This document shows, piece by piece, positions 15,956 through 25,104 of a DNA stretch of 64,000 nucleotides (positions are counted from its first letter, which is position 1; every line of letters begins with the position of its first letter). The notes beneath the pieces were generated by a model that saw only the letters and a program-made list of their open reading frames with translations, searched no databases and was not told the DNA's origin. Origin of the DNA: an uncultured Lachnospiraceae bacterium (GTDB lineage Bacteria; Bacillota; Clostridia; Lachnospirales; Lachnospiraceae). The position numbers and the translations under genes are program-made. Where the stretch lies: positions 1-64,000 of the forward strand of contig CAJUGD010000021.1 of assembly GCA_910586205.1 (NCBI GenBank), given 5' to 3'.

Positions 15956-17137
15956 ATGTTCAATTTCAATTACTACACTCCCACCAGAGTCATTTTCGGC
16001 AAAGAGACAGAAAATCAGACCGGCCAGCTCATCAAAAAAGCCGGCGGCAGCCGGGTACTGATCCATTTCGGCGGTCAGAGTGCCATTCGCTCCGGCCTTA
16101 TTGACCGGATCAAAAAGTCCTTGGACGATGCCGGAATCTGGCATACAGAATTAGGCGGTGTTGTCCCGAACCCCCGCATGGAAAAGGTGCAGGAAGGCAT
16201 TGCCTTGGGAAAAGATTCCCGCATCGATTTTATATTGGCTGTGGGAGGCGGTTCTGTCATTGACTCTGCAAAGGCTATTGCCTATGGCCTGGCTGAACCA
16301 GATCTGGATGTATGGGAGCTTTTTGCACATACAAGGACAGCAAAGGCATGCCTGCCCGTAGCCTCTGTACTTACCATTGCTGCTGCAGGAAGTGAGATGA
16401 GCAACAGTTGTGTGATCACCAACGAAAAGACCGGTGAAAAACGCTCTTACAATGATGATCTGGCCCGCCCGGTATTTGCCGTTATGAATCCGGAGCTGAC
16501 CATGACCCTTCCCGACTATCAAACTCAGTCTGGTTGTGTGGATATTATGATGCACACTATGGAGCGGTATTTTACCAATGGGGGAAATATGGATCTGACA
16601 GACGGGATTGCTGAGGCCCTTCTCTGCACAGTTATTCAATGTGCCAAGATCCTCCATGCAGATCCTGCTGACTATGAAGCCCGGGCTGAGGTCATGTGGG
16701 CCTCCTCCCTGTCTCACAACGGCCTGACCGGCTGCGGCAATGACGGCGGAGACTTTTCCTGCCACATGCTTGAGCATGAGATGGGCGGTATGTTCGATGT
16801 AACCCACGGAGCCGCCTTGGCCGCCATCTGGCCCTCCTGGGCAAGATATGTCTGCAAAGACTGTCTGCCCCGTTTTGTAAAGTATGCAATCAATGTCATG
16901 AAGGTGGAGCCCGGAAGCACGGACGAGGAAACCGCTCTAAAGGGGATAGAAGCCATGGAAGATTTCTACCGGCAGATCAACATGCCCACCAACATGAAGG
17001 AGCTTGGTATTGAACCGACAGAGGAACAGATTCTTGAGATGACCCGTTCCTGTGCCCAGGCCGCCGGTGGAAAAAAGGGGTCTGCAAAAGTTCTTTATCC
17101 GGAGGATATGGCTGCTATCTACCGGATGGCTCTCTGA
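15956..17137 (+). CDS. Iron-containing alcohol dehydrogenase (butanol dehydrogenase/YqhD-like)
   Basis: A 393-residue group III alcohol dehydrogenase. The NAD(P)-binding motif is GGGSVIDSAKAIA; the metal ligands are the Asp and His of GCVDIMMHTMERY and the two later His of HMLEHEMGGMFDVTHG. Length fits the family (about 385-395). GGAGG stands nine bases before the ATG. It stands alone with a terminator downstream. The family reduces short-chain aldehydes to alcohols with NADPH or NADH, regenerating cofactor in fermentation. Two direct repeats upstream may regulate it. Confidence 0.92.
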   Translation: MFNFNYYTPTRVIFGKETENQTGQLIKKAGGSRVLIHFGGQSAIRSGLIDRIKKSLDDAGIWHTELGGVVPNPRMEKVQEGIALGKDSRIDFILAVGGGSVIDSAKAIAYGLAEPDLDVWELFAHTRTAKACLPVASVLTIAAAGSEMSNSCVITNEKTGEKRSYNDDLARPVFAVMNPELTMTLPDYQTQSGCVDIMMHTMERYFTNGGNMDLTDGIAEALLCTVIQCAKILHADPADYEARAEVMWASSLSHNGLTGCGNDGGDFSCHMLEHEMGGMFDVTHGAALAAIWPSWARYVCKDCLPRFVKYAINVMKVEPGSTDEETALKGIEAMEDFYRQINMPTNMKELGIEPTEEQILEMTRSCAQAAGGKKGSAKVLYPEDMAAIYRMAL

Positions 17138-17260
17138 TTCCGCAGCAAAGATTGCCAGATTGGATTTTTTGTCTGCGAAGAAGATTTTCTATCTGATATG
17201 TATTAAAAAAAGCAAGAGTATCTTTTGACAACGCCGAATAGAGAAATTTTTATGTAAGGT

Positions 17261-17300
17261 ACGGTGTAACTCTGTAAAAGGGGTTACGCCGTTTCTTTTT
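17261..17300 (+). terminator. Intrinsic terminator downstream of the alcohol dehydrogenase
   Basis: ACGGTGTAAC pairs with GTTACGCCGT around a 12-base loop, followed by TTCTTTTT. It lies 120 bases after the ADH stop. The rest of 17138-17497 shows no gene. Confidence 0.75.
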
Positions 17301-17497
17301 GCTCTTATACTGCAGTTTATCAATACTTCTGCAAAAATTTCTTGTAGATTTTTTCGAAAGGTGGGAAAGACTGTTTCATTTTATCTTCAAAAGCTGGAAC
17401 TTAATGGATATGCCAATTACTTTTAACATTCAAATTTGGAATAATGTCGGTATATCGTGTACTGTCTGCATTATATTCAGTTCCCCTACATTAATTG

Positions 17498-17557
17498 TTG
17501 CAATTCTCTCAAACTTGGGCTATACTAATTGCATACATTTTTTAATTTTTGTATGCA
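17498..17557 (+). promoter_or_regulatory. AbiEi promoter with overlapping inverted-repeat operator
   Basis: TTGCAA (17498-17503) and TATACT (17521-17526) are 17 bases apart. The predicted transcription start falls within the perfect 7-bp inverted repeat TGCATAC/GTATGCA (17530-17536 and 17551-17557). AbiEi antitoxins autorepress by binding inverted repeats in their promoters (family knowledge), so this is a good operator candidate. It also excludes the TTG at 17529 as a start codon. Confidence 0.65.
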
Positions 17558-17573
17558 GAAAGTTGGTGTCTGC

Positions 17574-18179
17574 TTGAATAAAACGGAAATTTTAAAAAAA
17601 GTAATTGAAAATAACGGTGGCATTGCAAAAACTTCAGATTTTGCCGCTAACGGGATAAGCAAATATGAAATAGCGGCTTTCTGTAAAGAAGGGTTCATCG
17701 AGAGGGTTCGCAGGGGGTTTTATCAACTTCCCCAAAGTAATAGCACGACGGAGGAAAAGTTAATACATGAGTTGCTTCCGCAGGGAATTATCTGTGTTGA
17801 GTCTGCTTTGTTTCATTACGGATACAGCGATTTTTCTCCCCGTAAATGGTCGATTGCTGTGCCGAGAACAGCATCCCGTGCTGTAAAAAACATTGAAGAA
17901 TTTTCGATGAAGGCTTACTATATTCAAAAGGAATTTTTATATATAGGTAAGTCCACAAGCAATTTTAATGGTGTAATATTGTCTGTGTATGACCGTGAGC
18001 GAACAATATGCGACTGCTTTAAGTACCGCTCAAAACTAGACAATGAAATTTTTAATAAGGCTGTCAATGTCTATGTTGCTGACAAAAATAAGAACCTTTC
18101 AAATTTGTCTAAGTACGCAAAGGAAATGAGGCTTTATACAAAAGTTATGAATGTGATGGAGGTATTGCTTAATGGCTGA
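17574..18179 (+). CDS. AbiEi-family antitoxin/transcriptional regulator
   Basis: A protein of about 201 residues with an N-terminal winged-helix domain (ENNGGIAKTSDFAANGISKY, then FIERVRRGFYQLP) and a C-terminal AbiEi domain (ICVESALFHYGYSD, YDRERTICDCFKYR). Type IV toxin-antitoxin antitoxins of this kind repress their own operon and counter the AbiEii nucleotidyltransferase toxin. The frame opens at 17529, but the promoter predicts a transcript starting inside that stretch; ATG 17553 or TTG 17574 are the possible starts, and the latter gives the usual family N-terminus. Its last eight bases overlap the start of the wrecked toxin gene. Confidence 0.8.
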   Translation: MNKTEILKKVIENNGGIAKTSDFAANGISKYEIAAFCKEGFIERVRRGFYQLPQSNSTTEEKLIHELLPQGIICVESALFHYGYSDFSPRKWSIAVPRTASRAVKNIEEFSMKAYYIQKEFLYIGKSTSNFNGVILSVYDRERTICDCFKYRSKLDNEIFNKAVNVYVADKNKNLSNLSKYAKEMRLYTKVMNVMEVLLNG

Positions 18180-18406
18180 TATGGCTGCGTCCGTGCTTGC
18201 ACGGCTCAAAAACAAGGTAAAAGAAATGGAAAGCTTTTGTCCGTAAAATTGACGCCAAAACCGATGATTACAGTACCGTGCTGAAAACAATAAAATCTTT
18301 TCTGGCAAAACCGTTTACAGCGGCGGTCGGAGACAAAGAATTTACTGAAAACTGGTCTGCCACTAATGGTAAGTGGATATTAAGAAAGAAAAATGCAGAT
18401 TTTTAA
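18172..18406 (+). pseudogene. AbiEii toxin remnant (large internal deletion)
   Basis: The toxin start remains (ATGGCTGA overlapping the antitoxin stop) and encodes MADMAASVLARLKNKVKE before stopping at 18244-18246. In another frame, 18233-18406 encodes a tail including RKIDAKTDDYSTVLKTIKSF that resembles the AbiEii C-terminus. Intact AbiEii toxins are near 300 residues, so more than 200 residues, including the nucleotidyltransferase active site, are missing. The toxin cannot be active. Confidence 0.7.
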
Positions 18407-18433
18407 AGGGCTGTCTATTACTGACAGCCCTTT
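18405..18433. terminator. Hairpin between the AbiE remnant and the SIS gene
   Basis: AAAGGGCTGTC and GACAGCCCTTT pair perfectly (11 bp) around a 7-base loop. On the minus strand the stem is followed by AAAAATC. It sits between convergent units and could end either. Confidence 0.6.
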
Positions 18434-18490
18434 ACAATGCCCACAAGGTTATATTCTGATGTATTTTTTAATTAATTCCTTATACAGCGT

Positions 18491-18518
18491 TAGAGCATAT
18501 CTGAAAATTCATTCCCGC
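18491..18518. repeat. Copy of a dispersed repeat (half element)
   Basis: TAGAGCATATCTGAAAATTC continuing into ATTCCCGC matches 26 of 28 positions of the repeat at 29353-29380. Here the opposite arm of the palindrome is missing apart from a distant GCTCTA. Confidence 0.65.
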
Positions 18519-18533
18519 CTCACTGCTCTATGT

Positions 18534-19589
18534 TTAATTCTCCTGAATCACAATCGCCTGGGACAAATGCCTCGGCGTGTCTGCATTCAAGCCTTTTTTC
18601 TCAGCCAGATAATACCCCATCATCTGTCCGATAAAACCGATCATTGCCCCATTTTGCAGACTGTCATACCCATAATCCAGATTCAGGGTATAATCCGCCG
18701 CCCCATAGCGCTCGGATGCCATACCCCCCACTGCCAGAATCACAGCGCCATAGCTTTTCATCTCCTCCAAAAGCTTCTTATCCCCATCTGCTGTATCTTC
18801 ATTTCCCAGAAGAATGATCATAGTCTTATCATCCACCAGGCTCATAGGCCCATGACGGTATTCCAGTGTATAGTATGCCTCTGAGTTGCTGAGGCTCATC
18901 TCCTTCATTTTGTTCATGCACTCATTGGCAATCCCATAATTGATCCCCTGCCCAAGAGTAATAAAAAGATTCAGCTCCGGATGATCCTCCACTATCTGTT
19001 TTGCCGTCTCATCACAGGCTTTTAAAAACTCCTCTGCTTCCTTTCCATAATCCTTCATGGCATCTATCTTTTCCTGACATTTTCCTGCATAAAACGCCAG
19101 AATCACCGCAAGATAAACCATGCTGGTAAAGGATCTGGTCATGATCACGCTGTCCTCTGCCGTCTCCGGAGACAAAATCATAAAGTCATTATATTGGGAG
19201 CTGTCCGGGTCACAGGTAATAGCCAGAGTCTTTACCCCTTCAAAACTCCTTACCTTGTCAATGGCCATCCGCACCTCTGTGGTATAGCTTTTTCTGGTAA
19301 TGGGCAGCACCAGTACTTTTTTGCCTTTTCCCACATAAGTTTCCGGAAAATAATACAGCTCTGAACAGCACATCCCCTTTGCCGGAATACCTGTACAGCT
19401 TCCGAACGCATGAGCCGCCGCCTGGGCCAGATACAGGGACGTCCCGCATCCTGTAAAAATCAGCTCATCATAGGTTTCCTCAAACACCTGATCCAACACC
19501 TGGTAAATATCCTCAAGAGAGTCATTGATTGCCTGAAAGGATGCCGGCTGCCCATACATCTCTCTGTAAGTAAGTTCACTATTCTTCAT
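18534..19589 (-). CDS. SIS-domain sugar isomerase/deaminase (AgaS/GlmS-isomerase-like)
   Basis: A 351-residue protein with two SIS domains. The first has the sugar-phosphate motif FTGCGTSLYLAQAA, and the second ends with LNADTPRHLSQA; EYRHGPMSL is the conserved link of GlmS-type isomerases. There is no glutaminase domain, so it resembles AgaS or FrlB/FraB-type deaminases and deglycases acting on 6-phosphates of amino sugars or Amadori compounds. The longest frame begins at 19610, but GAGGT lies before the ATG at 19589. It closes the operon of sugar ABC importer plus class II aldolase under the second LacI regulator. Confidence 0.82.
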   Translation of the reverse strand: MKNSELTYREMYGQPASFQAINDSLEDIYQVLDQVFEETYDELIFTGCGTSLYLAQAAAHAFGSCTGIPAKGMCCSELYYFPETYVGKGKKVLVLPITRKSYTTEVRMAIDKVRSFEGVKTLAITCDPDSSQYNDFMILSPETAEDSVIMTRSFTSMVYLAVILAFYAGKCQEKIDAMKDYGKEAEEFLKACDETAKQIVEDHPELNLFITLGQGINYGIANECMNKMKEMSLSNSEAYYTLEYRHGPMSLVDDKTMIILLGNEDTADGDKKLLEEMKSYGAVILAVGGMASERYGAADYTLNLDYGYDSLQNGAMIGFIGQMMGYYLAEKKGLNADTPRHLSQAIVIQEN

Positions 19590-19696
19590 TTTTGTTACCT
19601 CTTTTCCCATATCTGCAATTCTTTAAACATTCTTTATTTCTTCTGCCTGATTCCCTGCAGGCCGCTCCTGTATTCCCAAAAGCGCCCCTTAATCCC

Positions 19697-20560
19697 TCAT
19701 TGTCTTTCTGCCTTTCCCTCAGAACCTGCCAGCCGGATAATCTTTTTTACATCTTCCTGCAGACATTCGTTAGCAAACTGAGACAGCTTCCAGGAGTGTC
19801 CCTGATGCTCCAGGGTCTCTAGTCCTTCCTGATAATGCTCCACATACTTATACCGGATCTCGGTCCCGAAATTGATCTTTGCCACCCCCATCCGGATAGC
19901 TTCCCGGATAATATCCTCCTTCATACCTGTACATCCATGAAGCACCAGGGGAATGTCTGTAAACCTTCTGACTGCCTCTAAAATCTCCAGATGAATATCC
20001 GGCTCTCCCTTATAATATCCATGGGCATTGCCGATTCCGATTGCCAATGAATCCGGCTGGCACAGGCCAAGATACCTGCGCACCTCCTCCGGGTCCACAA
20101 TATTCTTATTCTCCATCACGCCGCCCATATTGTCCAGACGCAAAAGCTCTCCCACCTCTGCTTCCACCGGAACATGAAAGCACCTTGCTACCTTCAGCAC
20201 CTCATTGGTCATCCGGGCATTTTCCTCAATGGGTTTTGCAGATCCGTCAATCATCAGCGAAGTAAATCCCAGCTTCAGCGCCTCCATGCAGATATCAAAT
20301 CCATCCCCATGATCCAGATGCACTGCAACCGGAACAGAAACCTTTGACGCACACCATTTACATACATTCACAAACCAGTCATGGCCGGAATAAGCTCCTG
20401 TATTGACATAATGCGCTAACATGACCGGTGATTTTAAGTCTTCTGCTGCCTTGCAGATTGCCCATATAATATCATAATTTCCGCCCTGGGTGTTGATCGC
20501 CGGCACTGCATATCCGCCTGCCGCCGCCTCCACGAGCATTTGTTTACTTGTTGTCAGCAT
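19697..20560 (-). CDS. Class II aldolase (GatY/KbaY-like)
   Basis: A 287-residue zinc-dependent aldolase of the tagatose/fructose-bisphosphate type: VAVHLDHGDGFDIC with catalytic Asp and zinc His, VEAEVGEL with the zinc Glu, AIGIGNAHG, VLHGCTGM and INFGTE (where many have NVDTE or NFDTD). Length equals GatY/KbaY (about 285). It lies between the sugar permease genes and the SIS gene. With an upstream kinase it would split a ketose bisphosphate; no kinase gene is present in this operon. Confidence 0.87.
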   Translation of the reverse strand: MLTTSKQMLVEAAAGGYAVPAINTQGGNYDIIWAICKAAEDLKSPVMLAHYVNTGAYSGHDWFVNVCKWCASKVSVPVAVHLDHGDGFDICMEALKLGFTSLMIDGSAKPIEENARMTNEVLKVARCFHVPVEAEVGELLRLDNMGGVMENKNIVDPEEVRRYLGLCQPDSLAIGIGNAHGYYKGEPDIHLEILEAVRRFTDIPLVLHGCTGMKEDIIREAIRMGVAKINFGTEIRYKYVEHYQEGLETLEHQGHSWKLSQFANECLQEDVKKIIRLAGSEGKAERQ

Positions 20561-20612
20561 ATTATCCCCCTTATATTTTGCAGACTTGGAAATGTCTTTT
20601 CCTCTGCTGCCT

Positions 20613-21458
20613 CTATCCTTTTACTGCCCCTGCCACCAGGCCCTTGACCATATACTTCTGGAAAAAGAAGAATAAGCACATGATCGGAAGAATCCCAACA
20701 ACAGAGATCGTATTGACCTTCGACCAGTCATAGGACAATTCTCCCAGATACCGCAGCGCCACACCTGCAGATAAGGTCCGCAGGCTGTCATTCTGAATCA
20801 ATGTAACTGCATGCAGATAATCATCCCACGTCATAAGGAATGCATAGATTCCCACAGCCACCATACCAGATTTTACAAGCGGCATCACGATCTGGAACAA
20901 GGTCTGAAACCGTCCCGCCCCGTCTACAATGGAAGCCTCCTCCAGCTCTTTGGGAATCCCGTCAAAAAAGCTGGCCATCAGGGTAATGGTAAAGGGCAGC
21001 ATTGCCGCGGTCAGAGCCAGGATCAATCCGGCCCGCGTATTGATCAGATGGATCTTTCCCAACAGGTCATACAGAGAGATCATCCGGCTGACAATAGGAA
21101 ACATCTGCGCTGACAGAAATGCCGCCACGATCCACTGATTCCATTTGATTTTGAAACGGGACAGGGCATAGCCGGACATAATGGCCAAAACCAGGGTAAT
21201 GCCTGCCGTGATTCCCGAAACGATAAAATTGTTTTTATAGTAGATAAAGAAAAAATTGTCCTCTGTAAACAGGGAAATATAGCTCTGCACATTGGGCGCC
21301 TCCGGCACCATGGTCGGCGGAAACCGGTAAGCTTCCATGTTGGTCTTAAAGGAGGTCATCAGCACCCAGTAGAGAGGAAACATCAAAAACAGCAGTATTA
21401 CAGCCAGGATCATGTATTGTACCATGGTCCATATCTTCTTTTTTCCCTTTGCTCCCAT
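20613..21458 (-). CDS. Carbohydrate ABC transporter permease, MalG type
   Basis: A 281-residue permease with six hydrophobic segments. It contains LFPLYWVLMTSFKT near the N-terminus and the EAA loop ELEEASIVDGAGRFQTLFQI, both typical of MalG/CUT1 sugar permeases. It pairs with the MalF-like permease whose gene ends nine bases upstream. It ends VAGAVKG, the usual family C-terminus. Confidence 0.92.
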   Translation of the reverse strand: MGAKGKKKIWTMVQYMILAVILLFLMFPLYWVLMTSFKTNMEAYRFPPTMVPEAPNVQSYISLFTEDNFFFIYYKNNFIVSGITAGITLVLAIMSGYALSRFKIKWNQWIVAAFLSAQMFPIVSRMISLYDLLGKIHLINTRAGLILALTAAMLPFTITLMASFFDGIPKELEEASIVDGAGRFQTLFQIVMPLVKSGMVAVGIYAFLMTWDDYLHAVTLIQNDSLRTLSAGVALRYLGELSYDWSKVNTISVVGILPIMCLFFFFQKYMVKGLVAGAVKG

Positions 21459-21467
21459 AGCCGCCTC

Positions 21468-22421
21468 CTAATTCATTTCCACATCTTTAAACACACGGTT
21501 GTACACAAATACTACCACGATCATCAGAAGCATCCACACAGTGGTCACTGCTGCTCCGCTTCCTAAATTGTTGGAGACAAATGCCTCCCGGTAGCTTAAG
21601 ATCGCCAGGGTGGTGGTCGCATTGTCCGGGCCTCCTCCGGTCATGGTCCAAAACAGCGGAAACTGCTTGAAATTTTCGATAATTGCCATGGACACAGTGA
21701 TCTTGATCACACTCATAATGCTGGGAATCGTAATATAGACAAACCTTTTGATTCCATTGGCCCCGTCAATGGTTGCTGCCTCTAAAAGATCTGCCGATAC
21801 ATTGGTCAGGCCAGACACCAAAAGCAGGGTAGTAAGAGGAATCTGCTTCCAAAGCGCCGCTATGGTGATTCCCAAAAGGGCTGTCTCCGGATTATTTAAA
21901 ATAGCAAAGTCTGTCACCTTGCCTCCACTGAAAAGCCCTACCAAAAATTTCAAAAGTCCATACTGAGGCTGGTACATCCACATCCAGATCAGGCCGGAAA
22001 TAATCGTGGGCACCACCCAGGGAGCCATCATAATGCTGCGGACAAACCTGGTAAAACGAATGTCCGAGTTTAAGATCAGCGCCAAAATCATTCCCAAAAC
22101 AAACTGTGCAATTACCACGGCCGCCACAAAGGTCAGCGTATGGACCACTGCCATTCCCAGCCTGCCGCTGCTGAACAGTTTGATATAATTCTGAAAATTA
22201 TTCCAGCTTCCCGGCGTGCCGGAAATAATATTCTTTACCTTAAAATCCAAAAAACTTTTCACCACCGAATCTGCCACCGGAACCAGAATAAAAATAACCG
22301 TTATCAGAACGGACGGGAGCAATAATGCTCCCGCGAAAATCCGATCATTCCGTTCCCTGGCCGTCATAGGGATCCTTGCATGCGCATTTTTTCCCATTGT
22401 ATACCAGCCATCCTTTCCCAT
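21468..22421 (-). CDS. Carbohydrate ABC transporter permease, MalF type
   Basis: A 317-residue permease with six hydrophobic segments after a charged N-terminus. The coupling loop is DLLEAATIDGANGIKRFVYI and GGPDNATTTLAI is the conserved CUT1 segment. Two ATGs (22421 and 22397) are possible starts; neither has a perfect ribosome binding site. It works with the MalG-like permease and the binding lipoprotein of the same operon. No ATPase gene is present, which is usual because CUT1 importers often share MsmK. Confidence 0.9.
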   Translation of the reverse strand: MGKDGWYTMGKNAHARIPMTARERNDRIFAGALLLPSVLITVIFILVPVADSVVKSFLDFKVKNIISGTPGSWNNFQNYIKLFSSGRLGMAVVHTLTFVAAVVIAQFVLGMILALILNSDIRFTRFVRSIMMAPWVVPTIISGLIWMWMYQPQYGLLKFLVGLFSGGKVTDFAILNNPETALLGITIAALWKQIPLTTLLLVSGLTNVSADLLEAATIDGANGIKRFVYITIPSIMSVIKITVSMAIIENFKQFPLFWTMTGGGPDNATTTLAILSYREAFVSNNLGSGAAVTTVWMLLMIVVVFVYNRVFKDVEMN

Positions 22422-22460
22422 TTGCTTATGGAACTGCCGTTCAGACAGTATTTTCTGTTG

Positions 22461-23819
22461 CTATTGAATCACATTTCCTGCAGCCGTCTCAAATTCTGCA
22501 ATGGCAGTATCCACATCCTTGCCGCTTAAGGTCACTGCCTGGGCCAAGGTACACAGCTCCAGGTTCAGATCCGATAAGGTAGGAATAAAGGTAACTGGTT
22601 TCACCTTGCCCACAGAACCTGCCGCTCCTGCCAAAAGGGCAGAATCCTTCACCACTGCCAGTTCTTCCATGGACTGTCTGGACGGATATGCAGGGGTTAC
22701 AGTCTCAAAGTATTCGGAAATCTTGTCTTCAGACAAGATGAAATCTACAAGCTTTGCAGTGGCTGCCTTTCTGGCATCATCATTATTCATCACCATCAAG
22801 GTTCCTGCCTGCAGCACAGACTCCCCGCTTCCGCTTCCGCCTGCTAACGGAGGAGCTGAGGCGATAAAATCAGCCGCATCCGGATTAATGGACTTCACGC
22901 CGTTAAAGCCCCAGGACTGATCATAGTACATAGCTAACTGACCCAATGCAAAAAGGTTTCTCAAATCTTTCAGCTTGCTGTTCTCCGGGTTATAGCCTTT
23001 CTCATGGAGAGTCTTCCACATGGCCACTGCATCCTTAAAGCCCTGATCCACTGCCAGGTTGCCGTCAGCATCCAGAACCGTTCCGCCGAAATTATGGATG
23101 GAAGATGTCAGACATGCGCCAGACACCGGTACGGACGCTGTGGTCAGGCCAAAAGCATAAACCTTGTTGCCGTCATCTGTGGTGAGGGCTGCCAGCTTAG
23201 GCGCCATCTCCAGCATCTCGTCATAGGTGGCAGGCGGAGCTTCCGGATCCAAACCTGCCTTCTCAAACAGATCTTTATTGTAATACATCAAAAACGGAGA
23301 TACATACATAGGAACCCCATACGCCACACCGTCAATAGAACAGGCTTCCAGTATACTGGGATAAATATCCTCCATCAGTTCTGCGCTGAGTACATCTTTT
23401 GCAGGCGCTGCCATACCTGCTTCCACCATGGTGGGAATCCAGTCCAGTTCTCCATACATCAGATCCACCATATCACCGCCGCCAGCCATGTTGATAACCG
23501 TGTTTACGATCTCTCCATAAGGGGCTGTCACCAGTTCTACCGTAATATTCGGGTTCTCTGCTGCAAATTCTTCTAAAAGCTGATTCCAATACACATCATA
23601 CCCTGCTTCCAGAACCGCATAGTTGGCAAATTTGATCGTAACCGGCTCTGTGATCTCCACATCTGCCGGCGCTGTTGTCTCCCCTGCTGCCTCCTTTGCC
23701 GGTTCTGCTGCCTGGTCTTGAGCTCCCGCAGTAGGCTCTGCCTTCCCGCCTCCTCCGGAACATGCTGTGGTAAGTGCCATAAGTCCTGCCATCACCAGTG
23801 CCAATGTCTGTTTCTTCAT
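22461..23819 (-). CDS. Extracellular sugar-binding lipoprotein (CUT1 ABC importer)
   Basis: A 452-residue solute-binding protein: signal peptide with lipobox TTAC, a Gly/Ala/Glu linker, then an SBP_bac_1-type domain (ITVELVTAPYGEIVNTVI, YYNKDLFEKAGLDPEAPPATYDEM). AGAGGAAGG precedes the ATG. It is the first gene of the operon and has a LacI operator 116 bases upstream. The sugar is not identifiable from the sequence. Confidence 0.9.
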   Translation of the reverse strand: MKKQTLALVMAGLMALTTACSGGGGKAEPTAGAQDQAAEPAKEAAGETTAPADVEITEPVTIKFANYAVLEAGYDVYWNQLLEEFAAENPNITVELVTAPYGEIVNTVINMAGGGDMVDLMYGELDWIPTMVEAGMAAPAKDVLSAELMEDIYPSILEACSIDGVAYGVPMYVSPFLMYYNKDLFEKAGLDPEAPPATYDEMLEMAPKLAALTTDDGNKVYAFGLTTASVPVSGACLTSSIHNFGGTVLDADGNLAVDQGFKDAVAMWKTLHEKGYNPENSKLKDLRNLFALGQLAMYYDQSWGFNGVKSINPDAADFIASAPPLAGGSGSGESVLQAGTLMVMNNDDARKAATAKLVDFILSEDKISEYFETVTPAYPSRQSMEELAVVKDSALLAGAAGSVGKVKPVTFIPTLSDLNLELCTLAQAVTLSGKDVDTAIAEFETAAGNVIQ

Positions 23820-23934
23820 CGCAATACCTTCCTCTCTTTTCTTCTTGCTTTATTTTTCACAGAATCCTCTGTGTTGCTGCCAATCCTTATATCATTCCCT
23901 GTCTGTCCCTGTTCGTATACAGAATATCCCTCTA

Positions 23935-23952
23935 TATACACTCGTGTGTACA
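23935..23952. promoter_or_regulatory. Operator of the second LacI regulator, upstream of the sugar ABC operon
   Basis: TATACACTCGTGTGTACA is a near-palindrome centred on CG and matches sites at 25029 and 26498. Confidence 0.8.
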
Positions 23953-23986
23953 TTCACTAAAAGGGAATGAGCACTAGAATCTGTGC

Positions 23987-25006
23987 TCACATAATCCTTG
24001 TACTGTCCCTCTCAATCAGCACGGTCTCAAAGTCCCGATTCTCCGGCTGGCGGCCGGCAATCATCTGAGTCAGCATATCAATAGCAGCCTGGGCAATCCG
24101 TTCTTTCCTCATCTGGATAGTAGAAAGTCCGGGAGTAATCAGCCGGCTGATACTGGAATCGTCGAAACCAATCACCTTTAACTGACCAGGCACCTGGATT
24201 CCAATCTGCCCTGCCGCTGTCATGGCAATGCAGGCAAGCATATCATTCCTTCCGAAAATCCCATCGACCCGTGAACCGGTCCGAAAACGTCTCTTTACTT
24301 CTTCTGCCAGATCCTCCTGGCTGCGGCATCCGCAGATAATATTGTCTGGCCCTACCGTAAATCCATTGGCCTCCATCTCATCCACAAAGCCACTGAACCG
24401 CATGTCATCCGGCGGGCTGATATGTCCCTTTGCACTGATCCGATCCACGTACACCACATTCCGGCACCCTCTGTCTATAAGATGCTTTACCGCCTCCCTG
24501 GCTCCTGTGTAAAGCCCTGTTCCCAAATAGGCCACATGATCCAGGGCCTTTTGATGTCTCCATCTTCTGAACACCACTACCGGTATCCCTGCCTGGCTGA
24601 ACTGCTCCACATATTCCGTGGGAAAGCTGGCCGAGCTGACAATAATCCCGTCAAACTGACGGCTGATCACCTGGGAAATAAACTCTGGCGTGTTCCGGTT
24701 GCTGCACAGTGAGATCAAATATCCGGAATCATAGGCGTATTTATCCATCTCACTAACAATACTGCTGAAATATTCATTGGTAATATGATCTGCAATGAAT
24801 ATAATCTGGTTGCTCCGCTTTCCCTTTAAGGCGCGTGCCACATTATTCGGCCGGTAGTTCAAAAGCCGGACCGCTTCCTCTACCCGCTGCCGCTTCTCCT
24901 TTGCAACATAACGATTATTGTTGATCACATAGGACACAATGGTTTCGCTGACTCCCGCCATCTTCGCCACATCGGCCCGTGTAACCCGCTCTCTGGTGTC
25001 TCCCAT
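23987..25006 (-). CDS. LacI-family transcriptional regulator
   Basis: A 339-residue repressor with helix-turn-helix VTRADVAKMAGVSETIVSYV, hinge NNVARALKGK and a PBP-like effector domain ending in SRLITPGLSTIQM. The frame extends to 25081 across its own operator, but AGGAG lies ten bases before the ATG at 25006. Operators of the same sequence lie upstream of the sugar ABC operon, of this gene, and of the fucose-isomerase-like gene, so it controls all three, itself included. Confidence 0.9.
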   Translation of the reverse strand: MGDTRERVTRADVAKMAGVSETIVSYVINNNRYVAKEKRQRVEEAVRLLNYRPNNVARALKGKRSNQIIFIADHITNEYFSSIVSEMDKYAYDSGYLISLCSNRNTPEFISQVISRQFDGIIVSSASFPTEYVEQFSQAGIPVVVFRRWRHQKALDHVAYLGTGLYTGAREAVKHLIDRGCRNVVYVDRISAKGHISPPDDMRFSGFVDEMEANGFTVGPDNIICGCRSQEDLAEEVKRRFRTGSRVDGIFGRNDMLACIAMTAAGQIGIQVPGQLKVIGFDDSSISRLITPGLSTIQMRKERIAQAAIDMLTQMIAGRQPENRDFETVLIERDSTRIM

Positions 25007-25028
25007 CCCGGTCGATCTCCTGTCGTTG

Positions 25029-25046
25029 TATACACTCGTATGTACT
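25029..25046. promoter_or_regulatory. Operator of the second LacI regulator, autoregulatory
   Basis: TATACACTCGTATGTACT, 22 bases upstream of the LacI start, matches the other two sites at 16 of 18 positions or close to that. Confidence 0.75.
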
Positions 25047-25104
25047 ATCAATAGTCTACAACAAAACAAAAGATATGTCAATGGTATTTGGTAATTTTTT
25101 TATT

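Noticed and set aside
16151..16807. 218-residue minus-strand frame inside the alcohol dehydrogenase gene
   Set aside because: It is antisense to a clear family member and shows no ribosome binding site or recognisable domain.
17299..17577. 92-residue plus-strand frame before the AbiEi gene
   Set aside because: It covers the AbiEi promoter and operator, has no ribosome binding site and only low-complexity hydrophobic content.
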